Of a stretch of DNA of 36,955 nt, positions 25,549 to 34,675 are shown piece by piece. The notes beneath the pieces were generated by a model. It did not search any database. It had not been told where the DNA came from and worked only from the letters and a program-made list of their open reading frames with translations. Origin of the DNA: Alphaproteobacteria bacterium (GTDB lineage Bacteria; Pseudomonadota; Alphaproteobacteria; Sphingomonadales; Emcibacteraceae); NCBI GenBank assembly GCA_030428615.1, contig JAUIDN010000024.1, positions 1 through 36,955 on the forward strand. The letters are read 5' to 3'. Position 1 is the stretch's first letter, and every line of letters begins with the position of its first letter. The translations under genes and the position numbers were made by a program.

Positions 25549-26190
25549 TCAAGGTGACCATTTCAAAAAATTTTCAATTAACCTTAAGCCTACGGCCTGA
25601 CTTTTTTCCGGGTGAAACTGGGTACCCGCTATATTGTCACGGCCGACAACAGCACTAATATATCCGCCGTAATCCACATGGGCCAAGATATTTTTCTTAT
25701 CAGCGACATTAAATTGATAGCTGTGAACAAAATAGGCGTGATCGCCGTTTCTTAACCCCCTTAAGATCGGGTGGTTTTTCTGATCAATGTTAAGATCATT
25801 CCACCCCATATGAGGTATTTTCAGATTAGGGTCATTGTCTATGGATATTTTCTCCACCACACCCTTAATCCACCCAAGGCCTTCCGTTCTGCCGTGTTCC
25901 AGCCCCGCATCCGCAAGTAGCTGCATTCCTACACAAATTCCAAGAAATGGCCGCTCCTTGGAAATTACGGCTTCTTCGAGTGCATCTCTCATCCCACCAA
26001 TGGATGTAAGACCTGACATGCAATCTTTAAATGCACCAACGCCGGGAAGGATAATTCGGTCCGCCCTTCTCACGTCATCCGGTGATGAGGAAACAATGAC
26101 GTCCATATCCATGTTTTCCGCAGCCCGCACCGTCGACTTTTCCGCCGAACGTAAATTTCCGGAACCATAATCAATAATGACGGTTTTCAT
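25549..26190 (-). CDS. hisH: Imidazole glycerol phosphate synthase glutaminase subunit
   Basis: 213 aa, a class I glutamine amidotransferase. The catalytic triad is C86 in GICVGMQLL, H193 and E195 in TQFHPEKSQ, and the oxyanion segment PGVGAF is present. It releases ammonia from glutamine and channels it to HisF. It starts three bases after hisB. Confidence 0.98.
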   Translation of the reverse strand: MKTVIIDYGSGNLRSAEKSTVRAAENMDMDVIVSSSPDDVRRADRIILPGVGAFKDCMSGLTSIGGMRDALEEAVISKERPFLGICVGMQLLADAGLEHGRTEGLGWIKGVVEKISIDNDPNLKIPHMGWNDLNIDQKNHPILRGLRNGDHAYFVHSYQFNVADKKNILAHVDYGGYISAVVGRDNIAGTQFHPEKSQAVGLRLIENFLKWSP

Positions 26191-26193
26191 GGC

Positions 26194-26796
26194 CTATTCT
26201 GACTTATCACCAAGCATGCCCTTTGTTGACGGAATGGCATCTGATTTACGGGGATCAATTTCAATTGCCTGACGCATCGCACGTGCTAACGCCTTATAGG
26301 AGCTTTCAATAATATGGTGATTATTTTCCCCATAGATATTTTCAACATGCAGTGTCACACCGGCACCATGCGCAAAGGCGCGAAACCATTCAAGAAAAAG
26401 TTCCGTATCCATTTCACCAAGCTTATCGCGCGTGAAGTCAACTTTGAATACAATGAACGGCCGACCGGAAATATCAACCGAGCAGCGCGTACAGGTTTCA
26501 TCCATTGGTATAATCGCATTACCGTAACGCGTGATCCCGCGCAGGTCACCAAGCGCATCAGCGATCGCCTGTCCTACCACAATCCCAACATCTTCCGTCG
26601 TGTGGTGAAAGTCAATATGCGTATCCCCTTTAGCTTTAAGTGTCAGGTCAATAAGGCTGTGACGGGAAAGCTGTTCCATCATATGGTCAAGAAATCCGAT
26701 GCCGGTATTCACATCATAAATGCCGGTACCATCGAGGTTTACTGTTGCAGAAACCGATGTTTCTTTTGTCGTGCGCTCTACTGTTGCTATGCGCAT
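26194..26796 (-). CDS. hisB: Imidazoleglycerol-phosphate dehydratase
   Basis: 200 aa from the ATG at 26796, which has AAGGAG six bases upstream; an ATG two codons earlier overlaps that site. The frame is open further upstream but without signals. Metal-binding repeats are intact: [18 protein letters not shown] and [10 protein letters not shown], which together bind two Mn ions. It dehydrates IGP to imidazole acetol phosphate. It is monofunctional, without the phosphatase domain of the enterobacterial enzyme. First gene of the block, divergent from hslV over about 180 bases. Confidence 0.97.
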   Translation of the reverse strand: MRIATVERTTKETSVSATVNLDGTGIYDVNTGIGFLDHMMEQLSRHSLIDLTLKAKGDTHIDFHHTTEDVGIVVGQAIADALGDLRGITRYGNAIIPMDETCTRCSVDISGRPFIVFKVDFTRDKLGEMDTELFLEWFRAFAHGAGVTLHVENIYGENNHHIIESSYKALARAMRQAIEIDPRKSDAIPSTKGMLGDKSE

Positions 26797-26978
26797 GATC
26801 ATCTCCTTCTTTAAGGCCTTATCAAATCTGCATGACATATAGCAGCAGTTTTACAAAAGTACCAGCTTTTGGCTCAAAACTTGTCATTTTTTTACTAAAA
26901 AACAACATGCCCCTTGACCCGACCCTAAAAATTTCCCACATGTTAAATCATGCAATCAAAAAAATGGATATTTTACAT

Positions 26979-27530
26979 ATGACAGAACAACCCAAAGGAT
27001 GGCGGGGCACAACCATATTAAGCGTTCGTAAAGGTGACAAAGTGGTCGTCGTAGGTGACGGTCAGGTTTCACTTGGCAATACGGTTATTAAAGCGAATGC
27101 TAAAAAGGTTCGCCGCATTGGGGACGGAAGCGTGATCGCGGGATTTGCTGGGTCAACAGCCGATGCATTTGCACTATTTGAGCGACTTGAAGAAAAACTG
27201 GAGCGCTTTAACGGTCAACTGACCCGCGCATGTGTAGAAATGGCCAAAGACTGGCGTACAGACCGCTATCTTCGTCGGCTTGAAGCCATGATGGCCGTCG
27301 TTGACAAGGATGTGTCCCTTATTTTAACCGGAACGGGGGACGTTCTTGAGCCAAGCGACGGGTTAATTGCCATTGGGTCCGGCGGCAATTACGCGCTCGC
27401 CGCGGCCAAAGCGCTGATGGATCAGGATCTTAACGCCGAAGAAATCGGAAAACGCGCGCTTGGCATCGCCGCGGATATCTGCGTTTATACCAACAATAAT
27501 CTCACCATTGAAACATTAGACACAAAGTAA
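26979..27530 (+). CDS. hslV: ATP-dependent protease HslVU, peptidase subunit
   Basis: 183 aa from the ATG at 26979; an in-frame ATG at 26964 is possible and the frame is open to 26832, but this start gives the short propeptide expected of the family. The catalytic nucleophile is the Thr after Gly in WRGTTILSV (T11 of the precursor), exposed by autoprocessing. HslV forms two stacked hexameric rings that degrade unfolded substrates delivered by HslU. hslU follows 15 bases later. Neither candidate start has a strong ribosome site. Confidence 0.95.
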   Translation: MTEQPKGWRGTTILSVRKGDKVVVVGDGQVSLGNTVIKANAKKVRRIGDGSVIAGFAGSTADAFALFERLEEKLERFNGQLTRACVEMAKDWRTDRYLRRLEAMMAVVDKDVSLILTGTGDVLEPSDGLIAIGSGGNYALAAAKALMDQDLNAEEIGKRALGIAADICVYTNNNLTIETLDTK

Positions 27531-27545
27531 TACTGGATAATTTAT

Positions 27546-28856
27546 ATGACTTCTTTTTCACCACGTGAAATAGTATCTGAGCTGGACCGCTATATTATCG
27601 GTCAGAACCCCGCAAAACGCGCCGTCGCGATCGCCCTTCGCAACCGTTGGCGCCGACAACAACTCGACGGTGAAATGCGGGAAGAAGTTCTTCCCAAGAA
27701 TATATTGATGATTGGCCCAACGGGCGTCGGTAAAACTGAAATTTCAAGACGGCTTGCCAAACTCGCCAATGCCCCATTTGTGAAAGTTGAAGCGACTAAA
27801 TTCACCGAAGTAGGTTATGTTGGTCGCGACGTTGAACAGATCATACGCGATCTTATGGAGATTTCCATCAGCCTGGTGCGCGAGCAGAAGAAAAAAAGTG
27901 TGGTCAGCAAAGCAGAGCTTTCAGCGGAAGAAAGGGTGCTTGACGCGCTTGTCGGTGAAACTGCATCAGACGATACAAGGCAAAAATTCAGAAAAATGCT
28001 GCGTGAAGGCCAGCTTGATGAAAAGGAAGTTGAAGTTGACGTCATGGAAAGCCAGAGCACCAGCATGCCGTCTTTTGACATACCCGGTATGCCGGGAGCG
28101 AGCATGGGAATGCTGAACCTTGGTGATATTATAGGCGGCCAATTCGGCCCTAAAACCGAAAAGAAAAAACTAAGCGTGGCAGAGGCATTGGAAATACTGG
28201 CTGGCGATGAAAGCGAAAAGCTTCTCGATGAAGACAGTATTATCCGCGAAGCCATTGAAAATACCGAACAGAGCGGCATTGTGTTTATTGATGAAATTGA
28301 CAAGATAGCCGGGCGCGCGAACCGGAGCGGCGGTGAAGTCAGCCGCGAAGGGGTTCAACGCGACCTTCTGCCACTGATAGAAGGATGCACCGTATCCACC
28401 AAGCATGGCAATATTAAAACCGATCATATCCTGTTTATTGCTTCCGGTGCGTTTTCCGTTGCTAAACCTGCTGATTTGTTACCGGAACTGCAGGGACGTC
28501 TTCCGATCCGTGTTGAGCTTAATGCACTGACGGAAGACGACTTTAAACATATCCTTGTTGAGCCGGATTATAGCCTGATCAAACAATATGTAGCGCTTCT
28601 TAACACGGAAGAAATCAGTTTGAATTTTACGGACGATGGCATTGCGGAAATAGCGCGCATTTCAGCGAACATTAATGAAAATGTCGAAAATATTGGCGCA
28701 CGACGCCTTCACACTGTGCTTGAGCGCATTCTTGATGACATCAGCTTTGAAGCGACGGACATGTCTGCAACGGACCTGACCATTGACGCAAAATATATCA
28801 AGGAGCATATCGGTGACCTTGCGGATACATCTGATCTTTCGAAATTTATTCTGTAG
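27546..28856 (+). CDS. hslU: ATP-dependent protease HslVU, ATPase subunit
   Basis: 436 aa, a Clp/AAA+ unfoldase. Walker A is GPTGVGKT (57-64), Walker B is IVFIDEID (near residue 250), the sensor II region is [10 protein letters not shown] (near 380), and an inserted I-domain spans about 110-240. The C-terminus ends in DLSKFIL, the tail that inserts into HslV to activate it. Paired with hslV. Confidence 0.98.
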   Translation: MTSFSPREIVSELDRYIIGQNPAKRAVAIALRNRWRRQQLDGEMREEVLPKNILMIGPTGVGKTEISRRLAKLANAPFVKVEATKFTEVGYVGRDVEQIIRDLMEISISLVREQKKKSVVSKAELSAEERVLDALVGETASDDTRQKFRKMLREGQLDEKEVEVDVMESQSTSMPSFDIPGMPGASMGMLNLGDIIGGQFGPKTEKKKLSVAEALEILAGDESEKLLDEDSIIREAIENTEQSGIVFIDEIDKIAGRANRSGGEVSREGVQRDLLPLIEGCTVSTKHGNIKTDHILFIASGAFSVAKPADLLPELQGRLPIRVELNALTEDDFKHILVEPDYSLIKQYVALLNTEEISLNFTDDGIAEIARISANINENVENIGARRLHTVLERILDDISFEATDMSATDLTIDAKYIKEHIGDLADTSDLSKFIL

Positions 28857-28894
28857 TACGGGTTTATCACTCTGTATTCTTGAGATAAAAGGGA

Positions 28895-29071
28895 ATGCCC
28901 GCCCCGGATATATCAATTGAAGTGGATGATGTGGATTCTGTATATTCAAAAGCGAAAGAAATGGGTTGCGATATTATCTATGAACTTGCCGATGAACCAT
29001 GGGGTGTTCATCGTTTTTTCATTCGTGATCCCGCGGGAAAATTGGTCAATATACTTTCCCATAAAGGATGA
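28895..29071 (+). pseudogene. C-terminal half of a VOC/glyoxalase-family protein (remnant)
   Basis: An open frame of 58 codons encodes a clean match to the second half of VOC (glyoxalase/bleomycin-resistance) proteins: a start resembling APDISIEVDDVDSVYSKA, then DEPWGVHRFFIRDPAGKLVNILSH. Normal members have about 120 residues with two beta-alpha-beta3 modules; the first is missing, with no trace of it between the hslU stop and this ATG. The ATG follows AAGGG by a single base, too close for good initiation. The most likely explanation is a 5' deletion at the hslU side; an expressed half-module is less likely. Confidence 0.8.
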
Positions 29072-29086
29072 GAAAAGCTTTGTGTA

Positions 29087-29338
29087 TTAGCGGTGCTTGC
29101 ATCCGGGCCAACAACAAGGGCGGCGTTTACCATCCTCAAGATTTTCGCAACCCCAGTTAATCCGCTTCTCTCTAGTTTCCATCTTTTTTGCCGATTCAAT
29201 CCAGCATATCCATTCATTGCGTGCCAGCGGTGTAATATCTTCCCATGTTTCCAGGGCTTTGGTGCTGGCGATCAACGCTTTTTTCAGATCGGCGGGTAAT
29301 TCATGCACCACGCCGCCTGATATATTTTTTTGAATCAT
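29087..29338 (-). CDS. YdeI/OmpD-associated family protein (OmdA domain)
   Basis: 83 aa. It matches the C-terminal domain of the YdeI/OmdA family (PF13376) along nearly its full length: VVHELPADLKKAL, then LETWEDITPLARNEWICWI, and ETREKRINWGCENL. It ends in RRPCCWPGCKHR, a Cys-rich tail common in short family members. Function is unknown; E. coli relatives are linked to antimicrobial-peptide or bacteriocin resistance. It is convergent with the VOC remnant. Confidence 0.85.
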   Translation of the reverse strand: MIQKNISGGVVHELPADLKKALIASTKALETWEDITPLARNEWICWIESAKKMETREKRINWGCENLEDGKRRPCCWPGCKHR

Positions 29339-29454
29339 AACCCATACCCCATTACGACTTTACCCCGTTCACACAAATCCCTTTCGCCGTGACCGCTGAT
29401 AATATGCCAAAACCATTACGTAAAAGTCTTTCTGCAATTCATATAGTTATCTGC

Positions 29455-31530
29455 CTAATTGTTGGAATCCAATTTTTCAACCTGACAAAGGCTTGATTTA
29501 AAGCCTGGAAAACCAGTGATATCGCACAATGCCTTATCCGGAATTAACATGTTTACAGGCGATTCCTCCCAGCCGTGTGGTGCATGAACAACACCGGGCA
29601 AAACGATATCGGAAACAAGCGCGCGAATTTCCATTTCCCCAACAGGGGATGAAACACGCAACCAATCATCATTTTTAACACCTATCTTTTTGGCGTCAAT
29701 CGGGTTTATCTGCATCACCGGGTAAGGTTCTATGGCGCGAAGCATTTGCAGCTTGCGTCCCTGAGAATGCTGATAATTTTTACTGCGTCCACCGGATGTC
29801 AGAATAAATGGATAATCCGCCGCGATATCCGGCGTGCTTACCGGTGACCAATAAGGTTCTTTATAAACCGGCAGTCCATCGTAGCCGTGTTCTTCCAGTA
29901 AATTTGACTTAAATTCAACCTTGCCCGACGCCGTCTGAAAACCGCCATTTTCATATTTTCGTTCCTGATCGGGACCTAAGTCATATGAGGCGTATTTTCC
30001 TTTTTCCGGAAGATCAGCAAGCTTATAGCCCGAAAGTTCAAGCCGTTCATCAAAAGATGCCTTAATATCTCCCCCCCAGAAATCATCCTTAAGGCCAAGT
30101 GCATCGGCCAAATCAAACATAATATCAGCGTCCGCCCGTGCATTTCCACGTGGCTCAATAACATTTGGTCTGTAGCGGACCTTATCACCACCGATAATCA
30201 GTGATTCACGTTCAAGATGCGTCGCCGCCGGTAATGAGACGTCAGCAAATTCACGCGTCGGGGTGTCATAAAAGTCACAGACGCTAAAAAATTCCAGTTT
30301 TTCCATCTGTTTTCTCAAACGCCCATAATCCGGATACATCATGATGTTGGCACCGATTGAGAAAATCGCTTTAATTTTACCTCTTTCAATCCAGTCAGAC
30401 AGGATCATGCTTTGGCCTTCATGATATTTATCGATAAAAATCGGGAACCGTTCTTTGCCCATCGGGTCGGACAGTTTCGGCAACAATTCATCATGAAGGG
30501 TAATGTCTTTTTCCTGCACCCCGTTTGGTTTTCTGTTGCCGCCTTTGATGTCAATGTTTCCGGTAAGAGCCGCCAGCAAAATTACCGCCCTGTGGTTTTG
30601 GCAGGCATTGCTATGGTGGACCGTCGCCTGCGGCGAAAATGAAATTTGTGCAGGTCTCATTCCAGCATAAAGACGCGCAGCTTTTATAATCAAATCTTTT
30701 TCAATACCCGTTATTTCAGCCGTTCTTTCCGGGCTAAATTCGCTTACATAATCTTCATATTCTTTTATGCCGTGGCACCATTTATCCAAAAAATCGCGAT
30801 CTTCAAGTCCTTCTTTCAGGATGACATGCGCCAAGCCATGTGCGAGTGCGCCGTCCGTTCCGGGGCGCAGCCTTAAATGGATATCAGCCTTTTGGGCAAG
30901 CGATGTAAGACGCGGATCAACCACGATCATCGGGACATCGGTTTCCTTAAAAAAGAAATGTTTTTTTAAAGGCAGCAATGAATTTTCAGTATCATTACTC
31001 CAAATCATCCGGCATTTGGTTTCGGGTTGGAACATGCGGCTCTTTTGATAAAAATAGCCGTAATCATCACCGAACGTAATGGCAGATGCGACACGCGTCG
31101 CGCCGAAACAGCAGCTTGATTCCGTAATATAATGAGGCGAGCCAAAAAGATAAGCGAGCCGCTGAAGATAGGGCCGTGGTTCTTTGGTGTAACCAACCAT
31201 GAAAGCAACCGACTGCGGCCCATATTTGTCCTTGACGGCATTTAACCGGGTGGCTATTTCCCTTATCGTCTTATCCCACGATGCGGCCTGCCAATTCCCG
31301 TTGCTATCCCTGATTTCAGGGTTAAGCAGCCTCACATCACTTTCACGATGTTCAATCATCGCGCTGCCCCGGGTGCAATCGGGAAGGGCTACTTCGGTTA
31401 CAATTTTTTTATTCGTTCCTTCGGCAACACGGCTGTGCACATGAATTTCGCAGTTGGCCGAACACATGTAGCAGGTCGACGTTTCCACATCGTCCGTTTC
31501 TTTTCTCTTAAGCGTCCCTGCAATTTTCAT
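29455..31530 (-). CDS. Molybdopterin oxidoreductase, DMSO reductase family
   Basis: 691 aa from the ATG at 31530, chosen for AAAGGGG seven bases upstream; the frame extends 15 codons further. The N-terminal [4Fe-4S] ligands are C20, C23, C27 and C52 (C-x2-C-x3-C-x24-C). ESSCCFGATR (C140/C141) is at the position of the Mo/W-ligating residue, so a Cys ligand is likely, as in the thiosulfate/polysulfide reductase and acetylene hydratase branches. TSGGRSKNYQHSQ and the final domain (about 570-685) are the C-terminal molydopterin-dinucleotide-binding part. There is no Tat signal and no Fe-S or membrane subunit gene nearby, so it is probably a cytoplasmic stand-alone enzyme. Substrate unknown. Confidence 0.9.
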   Translation of the reverse strand: MKIAGTLKRKETDDVETSTCYMCSANCEIHVHSRVAEGTNKKIVTEVALPDCTRGSAMIEHRESDVRLLNPEIRDSNGNWQAASWDKTIREIATRLNAVKDKYGPQSVAFMVGYTKEPRPYLQRLAYLFGSPHYITESSCCFGATRVASAITFGDDYGYFYQKSRMFQPETKCRMIWSNDTENSLLPLKKHFFFKETDVPMIVVDPRLTSLAQKADIHLRLRPGTDGALAHGLAHVILKEGLEDRDFLDKWCHGIKEYEDYVSEFSPERTAEITGIEKDLIIKAARLYAGMRPAQISFSPQATVHHSNACQNHRAVILLAALTGNIDIKGGNRKPNGVQEKDITLHDELLPKLSDPMGKERFPIFIDKYHEGQSMILSDWIERGKIKAIFSIGANIMMYPDYGRLRKQMEKLEFFSVCDFYDTPTREFADVSLPAATHLERESLIIGGDKVRYRPNVIEPRGNARADADIMFDLADALGLKDDFWGGDIKASFDERLELSGYKLADLPEKGKYASYDLGPDQERKYENGGFQTASGKVEFKSNLLEEHGYDGLPVYKEPYWSPVSTPDIAADYPFILTSGGRSKNYQHSQGRKLQMLRAIEPYPVMQINPIDAKKIGVKNDDWLRVSSPVGEMEIRALVSDIVLPGVVHAPHGWEESPVNMLIPDKALCDITGFPGFKSSLCQVEKLDSNN

Positions 31531-31640
31531 GATCCGGCCCCTTTGTTCAACTAACTCAGGAACCAATATTAGCAATTAAATGACAAAAAATCATTCGAAT
31601 TATTGATAAACATGAGTGATACGGGAAATCCGGGAATTGA

Positions 31641-31784
31641 TCAGTGACACCAGACCCCATGCTGATCAACGTGTCTGAACCAGTCATTTTCTGTCCAGAA
31701 GCGGCTGAGTTCAACGGGAGGAACCGGACATTTATAAAGACCTTTTTTAAAGCATACTTTTTTCTGTTTAAATGTATAAGGCAT
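31641..31784 (-). CDS. Small Cys/His/Trp-rich protein, 47 aa
   Basis: A short gene with a very good ribosome site: AAGGAG seven bases before the ATG at 31782-31784, stop TGA at 31641-31643. The product is basic at the N-terminus (KQKKVCFKKGLYKC), then aromatic and ends in RHVDQHGVWCH. Cys 11, 19 and 46 and His 38, 42 and 47 could bind a metal. The family is not recognised. An overlapping 95-codon frame starting nine bases upstream has its ATG almost on top of the ribosome site and is less likely. It is co-oriented with the molybdoenzyme, 110 bases upstream of it. Confidence 0.55.
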   Translation of the reverse strand: MPYTFKQKKVCFKKGLYKCPVPPVELSRFWTENDWFRHVDQHGVWCH

Positions 31785-31943
31785 ATCATTTCTCCTTGCT
31801 TTTGAGAACATATACCCGTAAATAACGAATAAATCAAGAACAAAATAAGAACACTAACATTAAATCATTTTGAACTTGGAATATAAATCCTATCCACTAA
31901 TCTAGCACCAATTAAGAAACTTCGGCGGGCAAATTCAATCAAC

Positions 31944-33167
31944 ATGGATAAGAAAAAGAATAAAATTGGTGACGGTGAGTTTGTCGCGCTCATGGCGGTT
32001 GTGATGTCGTTGGTGGCCCTTGCCGTTGATTCCATGCTGCCAGCGCTCGGACAAATGGCAATAAGCCTCAATGTTGAAAACATGAATGATAGTCAATGGA
32101 TCATTTCAGCGGTGTTTCTGGGGATGTCGATAGGCCTGATGATATATGGCCCCCTTTCAGATTCTTACGGCAGAAAAAAAGCTATTTATCTGGGGATTAT
32201 TATTTTTCTGATCGGCGATCTCGTGTCCATATATGCAACTGATTTATCCGTTATGGTTATCGGCCGTGTTATCCAGGGGTTTGGCGGTGCTGCGTGTCGT
32301 GTGGTATCCGTTGCCACGGTCCGGGACCGCTTCGAAGGCCCGGAAATGGGGCGTATCATGTCACTTATTCTGGTTATTTTCATCATCGTACCAGCACTTG
32401 CCCCTTCTGTTGGACAGGCCATCCTGTTTTTTGCCGGATGGGAGTTTATTTTCTGGTTCATGTTTGTATTTGGATTAATCGCCCTGACATGGTTTCATTT
32501 TCGTCAATATGAAACACTCGCCGAAGAAAACCGTCTGCCGTTTTCGCTAAAGTCAATTTTGTCCGGTGCCAGGCAAACAATAGCCAATCCGATGGCCATG
32601 GGCTTTACGGTAGCTGCCGGAATAATGTTTGGGTCGTTCGTTGCATATCTGAGCTCGGCCCAACAAATCATGCAGGGTCAATATATGCTCGGCGATATGT
32701 TCGCGGTTTATTTTGGGGTGCTGGCATTTGTTTACGGATTATCGTCATTTATGAATTCGAAGCTGATCGCCCGGCTTGGCATGGAACGAATATGTGTTAT
32801 TGCACTATCCCTGCTTACGCTCATCAGTATGGGGTTCAGCCTTTACATTGTCGGCAGTGGTCATGAACTGTCCTTAAACCTGTTTATGCTATATTTGCTG
32901 CTGGCATTTTTCTGCCTGGGTCCGCTGTTTGGAAATTTCAACAGCATGGCAATGCAGCCATTCGGCCATATCGCCGGTATTGCCACGTCGGTGATCAGTT
33001 CCATCCAGACCTTATGCGCGGTTTTGGTTGGCGCCGTCGTCGGCCAGCTTTATAATGGATCTGTTCTGCCGCTTATCGCCAGTTTCATGGTTTGCGGGCT
33101 GATAACCCTGTTTATTTTTTTAATGGCCAAAAATCAGCGAAAAAGACAGGCTCAGGACGCCACATAA
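31944..33167 (+). CDS. MFS transporter, Bcr/CflA drug-efflux type
   Basis: 407 aa with about twelve membrane helices. After a short basic cytoplasmic N-terminus, helix 1 carries ALAVDSMLPALGQMA, an Asp-containing segment typical of the Bcr/CflA (DHA1) group. The cytoplasmic loop 2-3 has the MFS motif GPLSDSYGRKKAIYLG, and helix 4-5 has VIGRVIQGFGGAACRVVSVATVRDRF. Such carriers export drugs or metabolites by proton antiport. Substrate unknown. A Crp/Fnr regulator follows after nine bases, suggesting co-transcription. Confidence 0.9.
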   Translation: MDKKKNKIGDGEFVALMAVVMSLVALAVDSMLPALGQMAISLNVENMNDSQWIISAVFLGMSIGLMIYGPLSDSYGRKKAIYLGIIIFLIGDLVSIYATDLSVMVIGRVIQGFGGAACRVVSVATVRDRFEGPEMGRIMSLILVIFIIVPALAPSVGQAILFFAGWEFIFWFMFVFGLIALTWFHFRQYETLAEENRLPFSLKSILSGARQTIANPMAMGFTVAAGIMFGSFVAYLSSAQQIMQGQYMLGDMFAVYFGVLAFVYGLSSFMNSKLIARLGMERICVIALSLLTLISMGFSLYIVGSGHELSLNLFMLYLLLAFFCLGPLFGNFNSMAMQPFGHIAGIATSVISSIQTLCAVLVGAVVGQLYNGSVLPLIASFMVCGLITLFIFLMAKNQRKRQAQDAT

Positions 33168-33176
33168 AATGATTCG

Positions 33177-33863
33177 ATGACTGGAAAAGTGACCAATTTA
33201 ATGAATATTCAGGGAAATACATTTATCGAAAGCCTGTCGCAGGATGCAATTTCAAAATTGATCAAGGATGCCACATCAACAACTTTTCATAAGGGAGACG
33301 ATATTGTCCATAAAGGACAGGAAATTGGTGGTGTTTATATCGTGACGGAAGGGAAGCTTCGCATCTATACCATGGATTCGAAAGGGAATGAGAAGCCTAT
33401 ATATCATCTGACCAGTGGCGAAATATGTATTTTTTCGGTCAATTCGGTTCTTAAGGAGGTTGTATATCCAGCGTGGGTATCCATCGATTCAGAACAGGCA
33501 ACCATTCTTTCAATTCCCACGAATTCATTTCGCCGTTCGTACGACCAGGACCTCTGTGTACGCGAATATGTTTTAAACTCATTATCCAACCGCATCTTCG
33601 ATTTAATGTCATCAATCGAAGAAACATCAATTTATGAAGTCCCGCATCGGATAAACAGCTTTCTCGTAAGGTCATGTCCAAATAATGGAATTCTGGCGCT
33701 TAGCCACCAGGAAATAGCCGATAATGTAGGAACCGCGAGAGAGGTTGTTTCCAGACATCTAAAGAATCTGGAGCATGAAGACCTGATCATCCTGTCACGT
33801 CGAAAAATTGAAATTCCTTCGCCGGAAAAACTGGCCCTTAAATTAGGGGACAGCGATCTGTGA
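33177..33863 (+). CDS. Crp/Fnr-family transcriptional regulator
   Basis: 228 aa. The N-terminal cyclic-nucleotide-binding-type barrel (about 12-125) has GEICIFSVNSVLKEVVYPAWV, where CRP has its cAMP-contacting Arg-Ser; here these are Tyr-Pro, so cAMP is unlikely. The N-terminal Cys cluster of FNR is absent, so it is not an Fe-S oxygen sensor. The C-terminal winged helix (about 160-215) has the recognition helix TAREVVSRHLKNLE. R188, E189 and R193 match the CRP residues that read GTGA/TCAC. The effector is unknown; Cys84 is a candidate sensor. The ATG at 33177 has no clear ribosome site, and an ATG at 33201 is an alternative. Confidence 0.92.
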   Translation: MTGKVTNLMNIQGNTFIESLSQDAISKLIKDATSTTFHKGDDIVHKGQEIGGVYIVTEGKLRIYTMDSKGNEKPIYHLTSGEICIFSVNSVLKEVVYPAWVSIDSEQATILSIPTNSFRRSYDQDLCVREYVLNSLSNRIFDLMSSIEETSIYEVPHRINSFLVRSCPNNGILALSHQEIADNVGTAREVVSRHLKNLEHEDLIILSRRKIEIPSPEKLALKLGDSDL

Positions 33864-33874
33864 CTTCGGTCACA
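33859..33874 (+). promoter_or_regulatory. Perfect CRP-type palindrome TGTGA-N6-TCACA (also a UUCG hairpin)
   Basis: TGTGACTTCGGTCACA matches the CRP consensus exactly and overlaps the stop codon of the Crp/Fnr gene. It lies about 70 bases before the isochorismatase-family start, in the position of an activator site. In RNA, CUGUGAC-UUCG-GUCACAG would form a 7-bp hairpin with a stable UUCG tetraloop, so it could also act as a 3' mRNA structure. The CRP-like contact residues of the regulator support the DNA-site reading. Confidence 0.65.
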
Positions 33875-33934
33875 GAAAAAGTAAGTGTAAATTCTTATTA
33901 TTAATTTCCAATCTAAACCTGAAAGGAAATAACA

Positions 33935-34666
33935 ATGAGAAGACATTTACTTTTTCTGGCTCTGATAATAGCCTATCTCGTACCTGCCGCAGGCAAAGTC
34001 ACTGCTCAGAACAACTTCATGGACCGGCTCAATAAGAACAATACGGCGTTGCTCATAACAGATCCCCAAAACGACTTCCTAAAAGAAGGGGGTGCCGCCT
34101 ACGCCCTTGTTAAAGACAATCTAAATCAACTGGGAACTGTGGAAAATATTGACGCCTTATTTCGGACCGCCAAAAAAGCGGGGCTAGCAGTTTTTGTCAG
34201 CCCCCATACGTATTTCCCCCATGACGCCAAATGGAAAGACCGCGGTCCACTGCAAAATACTATGAAACAAATTAGCATGTTTCTGGTTTCGAACCCTGTC
34301 ACTTACAAGAACTTCGAAGGATCCGGTGCAGATTTTCTTGACCAGTATAAAAAATATGTTCTTGATGGCGATACAACCATCACCAGTCCCCACAAGATTT
34401 ATGGCCCGGATTCAAATGATCTGGTCCTGCAATTAAGAAAGCAGGGCATTCAAAATGTCATTATAGGTGGCTTGGCCGCCAATCTGTGTACCGATTCACA
34501 TATGAGAGAATTAATTGAAAGCGGTTTTAACGTAATAATGGTTAAAGACGCCGTTGGTGCTCCGGGTGCCGATGCATATCAGGCGGCCTTGACAAATTAT
34601 GCACTGATTGCCAATGCTGTTTTTTCAACGGACGAAGCAATCAATTTAATGGATAAACTAAACTGA
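33935..34666 (+). CDS. Exported isochorismatase-family cysteine hydrolase
   Basis: 243 aa with an N-terminal signal peptide (basic MRRH, hydrophobic core to about residue 20, likely cleavage near VTAQ). The isochorismatase-like fold shows the full triad: Asp D43 in LITDPQNDF, K154 in SPHKIYGP, and C185 in GLAANLCTDSHMREL. Relatives hydrolyse amides such as nicotinamide, or isochorismate. Periplasmic members are less common than cytoplasmic ones. AAGGAAATAACA precedes the ATG. The CRP-type palindrome upstream suggests control by the adjacent regulator. A strong terminator follows 9 bases after the stop. Confidence 0.92.
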   Translation: MRRHLLFLALIIAYLVPAAGKVTAQNNFMDRLNKNNTALLITDPQNDFLKEGGAAYALVKDNLNQLGTVENIDALFRTAKKAGLAVFVSPHTYFPHDAKWKDRGPLQNTMKQISMFLVSNPVTYKNFEGSGADFLDQYKKYVLDGDTTITSPHKIYGPDSNDLVLQLRKQGIQNVIIGGLAANLCTDSHMRELIESGFNVIMVKDAVGAPGADAYQAALTNYALIANAVFSTDEAINLMDKLN

Positions 34667-34675
34667 CCATCCCCC

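Noticed and set aside
26832-26978. Extended N-terminus of HslV
   Set aside because: The catalytic Thr must follow a short propeptide; a 50-residue extension would be unusual and has no start signals.
31556-31843. 95-codon minus-strand frame overlapping the molybdoenzyme start
   Set aside because: Its ATG lies two bases from the AAGGAG site, and it overlaps the start region of the molybdoenzyme; the 47-aa frame with seven-base spacing explains the ribosome site better.
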